Both the position numbers and the translations under genes were made by a program. A stretch of DNA of 64,000 nucleotides from Leptolyngbya sp. Prado105 (lineage in GTDB: Bacteria > Cyanobacteriota > Cyanobacteriia > Leptolyngbyales > Leptolyngbyaceae): assembly GCA_025454375.1 (NCBI GenBank), contig JALOOO010000003.1, positions 1-64,000 of the forward strand, written 5' to 3'. Of the stretch, positions 1 through 6,958 are shown in pieces (position 1 is the stretch's first letter; every line of letters begins with the position of its first letter). Below the pieces are notes generated by a model. That model ran no database searches. It had not been told where the DNA came from and worked only from the letters and a program-made list of their open reading frames with translations.

Positions 1-105
1 GCACATTCATTGATTAGCCAGTCTGAGACATCTCTAGAGTCCTGAAGACCGGATATAAATCCGGTAGCTCGCTTATATCCCCCGCGTTTCAACCGGGGGT
101 TTTAC
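1..105 (+). mobile_element. Right end of an IS200/IS605-like element (partial)
   Basis: Two compact hairpins are visible: ACCGGAT-ATAA-ATCCGGT at 48-65, and CCCCCG/CGGGGG around a CGTTTCAAC loop at 79-99, followed by TTTTACG. A C-rich stem with a CGTTTCA loop at the very end is typical of right ends of cyanobacterial IS605-type TnpB elements, where the 3' structured region can act as an omega-RNA scaffold. The transposase or tnpB gene itself would lie left of the window, so this is inference from structure. The sequence passes straight into a truncated hsdS reading frame, which supports an insertion boundary near 100-110. An ordinary terminator is the alternative. Confidence 0.45.
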
Positions 106-106
106 G

Positions 107-385
107 CATTCACCCGATAAAGAAGTTCTAGATTTGACCTATCTTCTGCAAGTTTTTAGCATGACTTGTGCATTCGACAGTGTAAAGCATCTTGATTTGC
201 CATTTATTAATCAGCAAATGATTTTGCCTCTTCCGGTTCCAATTCCTCCGATCGAGCTTCAGCAAGAATTTGCTCGACGAGTAGACGCGATCGAACAACT
301 CAAAATCACACATCGCGAATCGATCGCCCAACTCGATGCCCTCTTCGCCTCGCTCCAACATCGCGCTTTTCGAGGCGAACTGTAG
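107..385 (+). pseudogene. hsdS: Type I restriction specificity subunit HsdS, C-terminal fragment
   Basis: The frame reads through to a TAG at 383-385 and carries the typical end of an HsdS second half: a target-recognition tail, the motif PIPPIELQQEF, then a long helix with RVDAIEQLK and ending LQHRAFRGEL. HsdS pairs with HsdM and HsdR and sets the DNA target of a type I restriction-modification enzyme. A full HsdS is about 400-450 residues; only about 90 remain. The only start codon in this frame is a TTG at 134, and an in-frame stop lies at 65-67 inside the IS605-like end, so the gene looks cut by insertion rather than merely split by the window edge. The stop codon lies in the target duplication of the next element. 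Confidence 0.75.
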
Positions 386-442
386 CGTAACCTGAATTCG
401 GGATAAGAAATAACGCGAATGGGGCATTTTTGTATCAGGAAT

Positions 443-526
443 GACACTTTTAATCCCGACCGCGATACTTTTAATCCCGACCGCGATACTTTTAATCCCA
501 ACCGCGATACTTTTAATCCCGACCGC
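443..526 (+). repeat. Four tandem 21-bp repeats
   Basis: Four consecutive units of the pattern GATACTTTTAATCCCGACCGC run head to tail; the first has GACAC for GATAC and the third has CCAACC for CCGACC. Because 21 is a multiple of three, each frame shows a seven-residue periodicity (for example DTFNPDR), but no frame has a credible start, ribosome binding site or conserved product. The array sits inside the MITE-like element. Confidence 0.9.
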
Positions 527-714
527 GACTCTCCAACGTTCAAGCCCGACTCTTTTAGTCCCGACCTCGAACTTCTGGATCTTCGACTTCGATACTTTTG
601 ATCTCGACTTCGATACTTTTAATCTCGACCGCGACTCTCCAACGTTCAAGCCCGACACTTTTAGTCCCGAAGTCGAACTTCTGGATCTCCGACCTCGACA
701 CTTTTGATCTCAAA
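521..714 (+). repeat. Two diverged ~90-bp copies in tandem, offset 106 bp
   Basis: The segment starting GACCGCGACTCTCCAACGTT at 521 recurs at 627 with scattered substitutions, continuing through ACTTCTGGATCT and CTTTTGATCTC. Shorter pieces of the 21-bp unit are embedded in both copies, so the block looks like a second-order duplication of the same repeat family inside the element. Confidence 0.75.
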
Positions 715-913
715 CTTTAAGCCTCTGAATCTCAACGCCGGGACTCAGAGGCTCAAAGACAGGAAGAATAGAACCGCGATCGCGAATCAACCTGCTTATC
801 CCGAACTCAGGTTAGCGTAGAATCCTCAGCATGACAAAAATACTCACAGACTATCAGGGGTGACAAATCCGTCTCACCAATGAACGAAGACAGCCCATCC
901 AGAAATGGAGCCA

Positions 914-957
914 GCGATCGAGCAACTCAAAGCTACACATCGCGAATCGATCGCTCA
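914..957 (+). pseudogene. Second hsdS scrap (duplicate of the coiled-coil segment)
   Basis: GCGATCGAGCAACTCAAAGC and the following bases match 287-330 of the hsdS fragment at about 39 of 44 positions, encoding AIEQLKATHRESIA. Homology stops abruptly at 957, where unrelated sequence (the sugar-binding protein remnant) begins. This is a leftover of a second or rearranged hsdS copy and cannot make a product. Confidence 0.65.
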
Positions 958-962
958 TCGAT

Positions 963-1328
963 CTACTGCTTTGTACTGGCAACATTACGACAGATTCCCG
1001 TCGTGTCACCCTTCAATCCATTACAAATCTGCTCCCTCGTTAGATATCCATCCGCAATCACAGTCTGCTGAACATTCGATCGATCCACCGCGATCGAATC
1101 TAACAATACCGATGCCAACTGTCCTCCCGACTTCAATGCCGTCTGCCCATTCACCAACGCTCCCGGATCAGTTCCATTGCTCAACGCCGCGACTAACTGC
1201 GCCGTCACTTGCGCCTCCTTCGCGATCGGCTTATAAACTGTCATCGCCTGATCACCTGTGAGAATGTTCTGAATTCCTGCGACAGTCGCATCTTGTCCCG
1301 TCACCAGCACCTTGTCATTTTTTTGCTG
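963..1328 (-). pseudogene. XylF-like sugar ABC transporter substrate-binding protein, C-terminal remnant
   Basis: The reverse-strand frame reads NDKVLVTGQDATVAGIQ followed by MTVYKPIAKEA, the typical C-terminal lobe of periplasmic xylose/multiple-sugar binding proteins of the XylF/ChvE group (type I periplasmic binding fold). Such proteins are about 330-370 residues; about 120 remain. A TGA lies immediately upstream in frame (1329-1331), the N-terminal lobe and signal peptide are missing, and no permease or ATPase gene is adjacent. It abuts the hsdS scrap, so it is judged a rearrangement remnant. The GTG at 1308-1310 is the only start offered and has no ribosome binding site. Confidence 0.7.
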
Positions 1329-1330
1329 TC

Positions 1331-1631
1331 AAGCCAAGAGCGTTGCTGATTGACAAAAGGCTTAAGTAATCATACTCAATCAATCAACGAATGTTAATCG
1401 AGTTGACTCTACTTCGTTGAGTGAGGGTCGAGACGTTCTTCAGATGTTTCTCAGAGGCGATCGCTCTAATCTAGAAACATAGAAGCAAAGCAGCTAAACC
1501 TTCTCGCCACAAGGAAACGACGCTTAATAGTTCAATGTCAATGTGAATCAGTCAGAAAACACACTTTCTCAAAGGACGGTAGCTTGTCGCTGTTGTTCGT
1601 TGTTCGCTATATTTCACCGAAGAGGTCAACC
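1331..1631. other. Intergenic region with a candidate promoter
   Basis: No gene was recognised in these 301 bases. A possible sigma-70 promoter for the downstream PfpI-like gene is TTGACA (1350-1355), a 17-base spacer and TACTCA (1373-1378). The -10 box is weak, and the implied leader of about 250 bases is long. Confidence 0.3.
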
Positions 1632-2324
1632 ATGTCTCAGAGACAAACTCCTTCCATTAAAATTGGCATGATGCTGTTTCCAAGTCTCAGTGAGATAGAG
1701 TTCATGGCTCCCTACGGAATCTTTTCGTATCTGCCAAATACTCAGATCTACCGCATCGCCCCAACGCTTGAGCCAATCTACTCTGACACCGGATTTCCGC
1801 TAATTCCGAATACATCCTTTGAAAAAGTGCCTGAGTTAGATGTCTTGTTTGTTCCGGGTGGTTTGGGGGTGACTGCCAAACTAGAAGATGCAGAATTTCT
1901 TCAGTTTTTGCAGCGACAGGGTGAACATGCTCGCTACATCACTTCAATTGGTAGCGGATCGCTGCTACTCGCAGCAGCTACCTTGCTGCGGGGGCATCGT
2001 GCGACTACAGATTGGTCTTCCCTAGAATTGCTAGCAATGCTTGGTGCAGAGCCTGTTGCAGACCGAATCGTAGTGGATTGTAATCGCATTACCGCAAGCA
2101 GCCCCACAGATGGACTTGCCTTAGGAAGCGCGATCGCACAAGCACTATTGGGAGACGCGATCGCACAAGAAACTCAGTTGCGACTCGACTATAATCCAAC
2201 CTTGTTCACCGCTGGCTTTCCAGAATTGCTGCCTGCGGAAACCTTTGCTAGAGTCCGGGCTGAACAGCAAACGCTATCAAGGGCAAGATTACAGATTATT
2301 CGGCGCATTACTTCTACCGTATAA
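1632..2324 (+). CDS. DJ-1/PfpI family protein, catalytic cysteine replaced
   Basis: A 230-residue protein of the DJ-1/PfpI superfamily (class I glutamine amidotransferase-like fold), closest in layout to isonitrile hydratase-type members: strand IKIGMMLFP with acidic EIEF (20-24), then VLFVPGG (71-77), then the nucleophile elbow and LLRGHRATTDW. In active relatives the elbow reads S-V-C-T-G; here it reads SIGSG (105-109), so Gly107 stands where the cysteine nucleophile should be. It may therefore be a non-catalytic binding or regulatory homologue. The ATG at 1632 was chosen because AGAGG lies 6 bases upstream; the ORF-track start at 1584 has no such site. The substrate is unknown. Confidence 0.85.
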   Translation: MSQRQTPSIKIGMMLFPSLSEIEFMAPYGIFSYLPNTQIYRIAPTLEPIYSDTGFPLIPNTSFEKVPELDVLFVPGGLGVTAKLEDAEFLQFLQRQGEHARYITSIGSGSLLLAAATLLRGHRATTDWSSLELLAMLGAEPVADRIVVDCNRITASSPTDGLALGSAIAQALLGDAIAQETQLRLDYNPTLFTAGFPELLPAETFARVRAEQQTLSRARLQIIRRITSTV

Positions 2325-2522
2325 GAACTCTGTCCGCTTCTGCAATGGATAGTGTCAGAATTTGCGAAATTGGTACAGAAACTATTTTGAAAATTGAACT
2401 ATTTTTATCGATCGCGCGTAAAACCCCTGTGCCTTGTGCCCTACTGTGTACACAATTCGGTAGGCTGTACATTATCTATCTTGTCGCACTACGATCGAGG
2501 TTGAACGATCTCAATTCTCAAA

Positions 2523-3653
2523 ATGCTTTGGCTTGAAATCCTGTTTACAATCCCAATTCTGGGATCAATCGTCTTTTATCTTGCCTGTATCTGGTTCACG
2601 CTACAGTTCTTCTCGGCTGTACAATCGAATCAACCCTCCTCAGAAGATCCTGTCACGATTCTCGTTCCTATTTGCGGACTAGACGAAGGTGCATTCGAGA
2701 ACTGGTCGTCACTTTGTACCCAGGACTATCCCACCTACGAAGTTCTGTTTGGAGTCGCGGATGAAACTGACCCTGCCGTTCCCGTTCTCAATCAGCTTAA
2801 GGCAATCTATCCCGATCGCGTTCGAGTCTTTGCAGGACTTCCTCCACGCGGTATCAACTTCAAAGACAGCACCTTAAGCTACCTGCTAGAACAGACAAAA
2901 TCCGAAACGCTCATCTTTGCCGACAGCGACATCCGGGTTGCGCCAGACTATATCCAGACGGTCACCGCACCCCTTGATCGCGCAGATGTCGTGACCTGCG
3001 GCTACATTGCACATCATCCTCAATTTTTCACCTCTGCGATCGCCTCGTTAGGTCGCTGCTGTGACTTTATTCCCAGTGCTTTAATTGCTCAATTCCTCGA
3101 TCGCGGCTTGAACTTCGCCATTGGGGTCACGATCGCCACTCGCAAATCCACCCTCGCCAACTTCGGCGGACTCCACCTCAACCGTATCGGTTCAGACTAC
3201 AACCTCGGCAAACGCGCTGCTCAAGCAGGCTACACCGTTGAACTCTCTCACTTAATTCTTGAATCCGATACTGGACAAGAAAGCATCCGCGACTTATTTC
3301 AACGAGAATTGCGCTGGTCAAGAACCATTCGATTCAATCGAGGTAAGATTTACTACACTATGATTTTTTGCTATGGAACTGTGCTATGTCTGCCCTTGCT
3401 TTTTGTCTCGGACTTCGCGACTTGGGCGATCGCTTTAACTGGACTCGTCTATGGACTTCGCTTTCTTCAAGCCGCGATCGCAGCACGACAAATGCAAGCT
3501 CCGAATCTCCTTCGTTGGCTATGGGCTTTACCATTTCGGGACGGATTGAGCTTTGTCATTTGGGCGATCGGTGGATTTGGACGAGAAGCCTACTGGCGTG
3601 GACGACGGCTGCGAATTGAAGGCGACGGTATTATCCAGCAAATCGATAGCTGA
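2523..3653 (+). CDS. Ceramide glucosyltransferase-like / HpnI-type glycosyltransferase (GT21)
   Basis: A 376-residue membrane glycosyltransferase of GT family 2/21. Residues 5-30 form an N-terminal membrane helix. The catalytic domain shows TILVPICG (45-52), the metal and nucleotide binding DSD (135-137, in FADSDIRV), a third acidic site GSDYNLG (223-229) and the (Q/R)xxRW product-binding motif in RELRWSR (261-267), which marks the ceramide glucosyltransferase/HpnI group. Two or three C-terminal helices follow from about 280. Family members glycosylate lipids at the membrane (ceramide in eukaryotes, hopanoid side chains for bacterial HpnI); the lipid acceptor here cannot be deduced. No other hopanoid gene is adjacent. 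Confidence 0.85.
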   Translation: MLWLEILFTIPILGSIVFYLACIWFTLQFFSAVQSNQPSSEDPVTILVPICGLDEGAFENWSSLCTQDYPTYEVLFGVADETDPAVPVLNQLKAIYPDRVRVFAGLPPRGINFKDSTLSYLLEQTKSETLIFADSDIRVAPDYIQTVTAPLDRADVVTCGYIAHHPQFFTSAIASLGRCCDFIPSALIAQFLDRGLNFAIGVTIATRKSTLANFGGLHLNRIGSDYNLGKRAAQAGYTVELSHLILESDTGQESIRDLFQRELRWSRTIRFNRGKIYYTMIFCYGTVLCLPLLFVSDFATWAIALTGLVYGLRFLQAAIAARQMQAPNLLRWLWALPFRDGLSFVIWAIGGFGREAYWRGRRLRIEGDGIIQQIDS

Positions 3654-3697
3654 TTACGATTTTGGATGGGTTTGGATAGGCGATTCCCCGACTCGCA

Positions 3698-3730
3698 AAG
3701 AAGCGTTCAGAAGTTTTGTGAGCGCTTCTT
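3698..3730. terminator. Possible hairpin terminator
   Basis: AAGAAGCG (3698-3705) and CGCTTCTT (3723-3730) form an 8-bp perfect stem downstream of the GT21 gene. There is no convincing T run after it, so termination is uncertain. Confidence 0.3.
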
Positions 3731-3854
3731 CTGCTAAAATCCAAAACTCTACTGAGATTTCCTTTGAAGCTTTCATCAAGAAGCAGAGAATTCACCGGAT
3801 TGTAGAGCCTGAGTGTGCTAGAAATTAACACATGTTGCCATTGGGAAAAGTGGA

Positions 3855-4580
3855 ATGTTTGGCTCAACGAAGTTCAACCTAACGAAATCACGGAAGATTG
3901 CACTTGGCGTTGCCGGGGTCGCTCTATCTGGAGTCATCATTGCGATCGCGACGCAAGCCAAAGCCCAATTTCGGATCTCCCAAATTGCGCCCGTTGCGCC
4001 TGTTGCTGCACCCGATGCCTTCGCAGCACCCAGCCAAATTGGTATCCCTGGCGCACCCCCTGCTAGAACCCCTACAACTCCTGCCGGAACTCGTCGCCCA
4101 AGTTCTCGCTTCGCACTTCCTCGGCGCATTCCCATTGACCCAGTGCCGATGCCTGGAGATTTCCGCACGCCACTTCCCGATCTCCCCCGCAGCCCAGATA
4201 TCCGCACGATTACCGGAACGCAACCGACTCCTATCAGCGGCATTTCCGCAAGGGTCACGCTCACGCCAATCTGTCCTGTTACAGCTTCCTCCGCATCTTG
4301 TCGGATTCGCCCCTATACAGGTCCGCTCAAAATTACAAGCGCTTCACGATCGCGTGTGATTCGCCTGAATAGCGACATCAATGGCTTCTTTCAAGTCCGC
4401 CTTGAACCCGGAATGTATGTCATCGAACCCGACTCCCCCAATTTCCCGATCGGAACGAGTCAAACCGTCACGATCATCAACAACGTCATCCGCCAAATGG
4501 AACTCAACTTCCAAGGAAGTCCCGAAGTCGGCGCACCGATCCCGCCTCCTACAGGCGCAACGCTTCCACCCCTTCGCTGA
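3855..4580 (+). CDS. Exported proline-rich protein with C-terminal prealbumin-like domain
   Basis: A 241-residue protein. Residues 1-37 form a signal sequence (basic start, hydrophobic ALGVAGVALSGVIIAIA, probable cleavage after AKA). A low-complexity linker rich in Pro, Ala and Arg runs to about residue 135. The C-terminal ~90 residues (ARVTLTPICPV, then a Cys-containing RIRPY segment, GFFQVRLEPGMYVIEP) look like a carboxypeptidase regulatory/prealbumin-like beta-sandwich, in which a GxFxVxLxPGxYxI strand pair is characteristic. It is likely periplasmic or surface-located. Two cysteines near the domain start could form a disulfide. No specific function can be named. Confidence 0.7.
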   Translation: MFGSTKFNLTKSRKIALGVAGVALSGVIIAIATQAKAQFRISQIAPVAPVAAPDAFAAPSQIGIPGAPPARTPTTPAGTRRPSSRFALPRRIPIDPVPMPGDFRTPLPDLPRSPDIRTITGTQPTPISGISARVTLTPICPVTASSASCRIRPYTGPLKITSASRSRVIRLNSDINGFFQVRLEPGMYVIEPDSPNFPIGTSQTVTIINNVIRQMELNFQGSPEVGAPIPPPTGATLPPLR

Positions 4581-4619
4581 ACCTGCAATAGGTGTCCTGC
4601 CTCGTTAATATTTGATCCA

Positions 4620-5192
4620 CTAGGGGTTTACGGATTCAACCCTCCAAGTTCCCTGGTTGAAGTGATACTGATGACGATTCTGAGGATCGCCTCGCAGTTC
4701 CAAATGATCGACAGCAATCGGCTCAAGCAACAGCAAGCAAAATTGCGGCAGCGGGTCAGACTGACTGGGTATCGGGGGCGAAAACGTCTCCAAATCGGCA
4801 CGGGCTTGTCCTGGAGATGCCCAGGCAAATTGAACGCGAGCAGCCTCTGACATATCTTGCCATGCCTGCTGTCTCGCTTTCTGCAACGTTTCGTCAGCAC
4901 GATCGACAATTTTCAATTTGCCTGCAATCCGAAATTGCTCTCGTGTATTTGGAAAATACCAGCACACTTCTCCCCAAGGGCAATCTGCAATCTGCTGCGT
5001 TTTTTCACTGCGATCGTCTGTGACAAACTTCAGGTGATCCGTTTCCTCTAAAAAACCGCGAAATACGATCGTTCGATTTGCAGGTTTTCCATCGGGACGG
5101 ACTGTTGCTAATTGAACATAACGGGCATAGGGCAGAGAGCGATTGCGATGGAGGGCACGTGCAATCAGAGAACGCCAAGGAGCTAGAGACAT
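4620..5192 (-). CDS. PPOX-type FMN-dependent flavoprotein (pyridoxamine 5'-phosphate oxidase family, Npun_F5749-like)
   Basis: A 190-residue soluble protein of the split-barrel FMN-binding family. The N-terminal half carries ARYVQLATVRPDGKPANRT and VFRGF, followed by KFVTDDRSEK; these strands form the FMN site in pyridoxamine-phosphate oxidase relatives. The C-terminal half has CLLLLEPIAVDHLEL and a short HQYHF tail, matching the cyanobacterial alr4036/Npun_F5749 group of unknown substrate. The ATG at 5192 (start MSLAPWRSLI) is preferred over the upstream in-frame start because family members begin there. It is transcribed convergently with the exported proline-rich gene. Confidence 0.8.
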   Translation of the reverse strand: MSLAPWRSLIARALHRNRSLPYARYVQLATVRPDGKPANRTIVFRGFLEETDHLKFVTDDRSEKTQQIADCPWGEVCWYFPNTREQFRIAGKLKIVDRADETLQKARQQAWQDMSEAARVQFAWASPGQARADLETFSPPIPSQSDPLPQFCLLLLEPIAVDHLELRGDPQNRHQYHFNQGTWRVESVNP

Positions 5193-5247
5193 AAACAGTA
5201 CGATCAAGAAATGCTTTACAATTCTACATAAACTGCTCTAGCCGCTT

Positions 5248-5949
5248 ATGCCCCTACCGACTGTAATTTTGCCCGGATATCTTGCAGGCGCGATCGACTA
5301 TCGCGACATGGAGAAAACGTTAATTGACCTTGGAATTCCAACTGTAACGGTTCCGTTAATGAAGCGAGATTGGTTTCCGACTTTGGGTGGTCGCTCTGTT
5401 TTGCCGATTTTGGAAATGCTCGATCGAACCGTACAGAACGTTCGGCAGACTTACAGCACAGAGAAGATTAATCTAGTCGGTCATTCTGCTGGAGGGTGGA
5501 TATCGCGGATTTATTTAGGTGAGAAGGCTTACGACGTGCATGGCATGACGAACGATCGCGTTTATCGCTGGCAAGCTCACGAATTCGTCTCCACTTTGAT
5601 CACACTCGGAACGCCTCAAACTAGCTATGAACGCTGGACATTGAAGAATTTGAATTTTGTGAATACGACGTATCCAGGTGCGTTTTATCCAGAAGTCAAA
5701 TATGTCTGTATTGCAGGTCAGTCCATCTTTGGATCGCGACGTTTAGGAAGCTGGTTGGCTTATAGTAGCTACCAACTCACGGGAGGCAGAGGTGAGACTT
5801 GGGGCGATGGCATTACCCCGATCGCAGCGGCTCACCTGGTCGGGGCAGAAAATTTGACTTATGAAAATGTTAGCCATTCTCCTCGATCGAAAGGGCAATG
5901 GTATGGTTCTACGGAAATTGTCAAACAATGGGCAACATATCTCAGCTAA
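5248..5949 (+). CDS. Alpha/beta-hydrolase, lipase-like (PGAP1/triacylglycerol lipase type)
   Basis: A 233-residue alpha/beta hydrolase. It starts VILPGYLAGA, the oxyanion-side strand of lipases, and has the nucleophile elbow GHSAGG with Ser80; Asp187 (WGDGITP) and His210 (NVSHSPR) complete a plausible triad in the correct order. LGTPQ after the elbow and the general spacing fit esterases of the PGAP1/lipase class 2 type that act on acyl lipids. No signal peptide is evident, so it is probably cytoplasmic or membrane-associated. It is a single-gene unit ending in a strong bidirectional hairpin that includes its own stop codon. Confidence 0.8.
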   Translation: MPLPTVILPGYLAGAIDYRDMEKTLIDLGIPTVTVPLMKRDWFPTLGGRSVLPILEMLDRTVQNVRQTYSTEKINLVGHSAGGWISRIYLGEKAYDVHGMTNDRVYRWQAHEFVSTLITLGTPQTSYERWTLKNLNFVNTTYPGAFYPEVKYVCIAGQSIFGSRRLGSWLAYSSYQLTGGRGETWGDGITPIAAAHLVGAENLTYENVSHSPRSKGQWYGSTEIVKQWATYLS

Positions 5950-5984
5950 GCAGTAGGGATGTTAAAGGCATCCCTACTGCTTAG
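5946..5984. terminator. Bidirectional hairpin between convergent genes
   Basis: CTAAGCAGTAGGGATG (5946-5961) and its exact complement CATCCCTACTGCTTAG (5969-5984) form a 16-bp perfect stem with the loop TTAAAGG. It includes the TAA of the lipase gene and lies just before the end of the convergent exported-protein gene, so it probably terminates both. No clear T run follows. Confidence 0.7.
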
Positions 5985-6001
5985 ACTGCTAATGCTTCAA
6001 A

Positions 6002-6787
6002 CTACCAAAGGGCACGAACCCCGCCAGAAGTTCCACTATCATCATCATCCGTGTTAGAAGGAGTCGTGGTTGAGTCTGGCGTTGTAGTTGAGTCTGGGGT
6101 TGTGGTCGAACCTGGTACTGTCGAATCTGGAGTTGTGGTCGAACCTGGTACTGTCGAATCTGGGGTTGTGGTCGAATCCGGTACTGTCGAATCTGGGGTT
6201 GTGGTCGAATCCGGTACTGTCGAATCTGGGGTTGTGGTCGAACCTGGTACTGTCGAATCTGGGGTTGTGGTCGAACCCGGTACAGTGCTTGGAGAAGACT
6301 GGGAAGGAGTGGTCGGAACAATCACATCACCAGACGGACTTGAAGGAGTCGTACTTGGTGAAGTTGGGCTAGAAGTCTCTGGAGTAATCGTCGAGGGAGT
6401 GCTGCTTGGAGAAGATTGAGTCGGGCTAGAAGTCCCTGAACCAGGTGAAGTTTGTGACATACTTCCTGAACTCGAAGAGTCTGCCGACGCTGAGGAAGCA
6501 CGATTGTAAGGCGCTTCGTTAAAAATGCTGGGATTTGGATTCACCTTCGCCAGCGAAGGAGTGGAATTGCGTGGGGCATCTGCACTTGGCGTACTAGAAG
6601 GCGCACTCATCATAGAATCGGGTGTCGCTTGAGCCAATGTGCGAGTATAGGGAGCTTCGCTAAAAACGCTCGGATTTGGATTCAACGGCGACTGTGCCAT
6701 TGCAGGTAGCGAGAGTAAAGAGCCAAAACTTGCAACTCCGATCGTGCCTGCTAACTTTTTGAGTGCATTTCTGTTCATTCCGTTCAT
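6002..6787 (-). CDS. Exported low-complexity Ser/Thr/Pro-rich repeat protein
   Basis: A 261-residue protein with a signal peptide (about 1-31, ending LSLPAMAQ). Two copies of a conserved cyanobacterial-looking motif follow: NPNPSVFSEAPYTR and NPNPSIFNEAPYNR, about 50 residues apart. The rest is almost entirely Ser, Thr, Pro and Gly, with about six 11-residue repeats of the form TVP(G/D)STTTPDS, then an acidic NTDDDD patch and the C-terminus GGVRALW. Such composition suggests an extended, possibly O-glycosylated, surface or periplasmic protein. An in-frame ATG two codons inside (MNRNALKK) could also be the start. The function is unknown. Confidence 0.7.
   Translation of the reverse strand: MNGMNRNALKKLAGTIGVASFGSLLSLPAMAQSPLNPNPSVFSEAPYTRTLAQATPDSMMSAPSSTPSADAPRNSTPSLAKVNPNPSIFNEAPYNRASSASADSSSSGSMSQTSPGSGTSSPTQSSPSSTPSTITPETSSPTSPSTTPSSPSGDVIVPTTPSQSSPSTVPGSTTTPDSTVPGSTTTPDSTVPDSTTTPDSTVPDSTTTPDSTVPGSTTTPDSTVPGSTTTPDSTTTPDSTTTPSNTDDDDSGTSGGVRALW
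6099..6290 (-). repeat. 33-bp tandem repeat array inside the exported-protein gene
   Basis: About 5.8 units of a 33-base repeat (plus-strand unit beginning GTTGTGGTCGAACCTGGTAC) start at 6099, 6132, 6165, 6198, 6231 and 6264. They encode the 11-residue TVP(G/D)STTTPDS units. The near identity of the copies suggests recent slippage or unequal recombination, so copy number may differ between strains. Confidence 0.9.
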
Positions 6788-6958
6788 TCGGTTTCTCCTG
6801 TTTCGCTAAAAGGGCTTTTGCAGATTGAAACTCACCGAGTTTGCGGAGATATGTTCTAACTCGGGATCATCACCACAGGTCGTAGTCTAATGAGTGCGGA
6901 CAGATAAGCTACTCTTCCTATGGTTTGATTTATCCGAGTCCGAAATTTATTACGGGGA

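Larger units (their letters stand above)
390..812. mobile_element. MITE-like non-autonomous insertion element with TIRs and a 7-bp target duplication
   Basis: The left end ACCTGAATTCGGGATAAG (390-407) and the right end CTTATCCCGAACTCAGGT (795-812) are inverted repeats matching at 17 of 18 positions. The element is flanked by the direct repeat TAGCGTA at 383-389 and 813-819, which is a 7-bp target-site duplication. It carries no transposase, so it must be mobilised in trans. Ends starting ACC with a 6-9 bp duplication resemble the IS982 family, but that assignment is tentative. The interior is nearly all tandem repeats. The element landed exactly on the stop codon of the hsdS fragment, and the duplication restores the TAG. 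Confidence 0.8.

Noticed and set aside
128-658. 176-residue minus-strand ORF (and 419-707 plus-strand ORFs) over the tandem repeats
   Set aside because: The open frames follow from the 21-bp repeat length; no start context or conserved domain, and the region is a non-autonomous element.
6051-6419. 122-residue plus-strand ORF VVVESGVVVE repeats
   Set aside because: Antisense shadow of the Ser/Thr/Pro-rich exported protein, produced by the 33-bp repeats.
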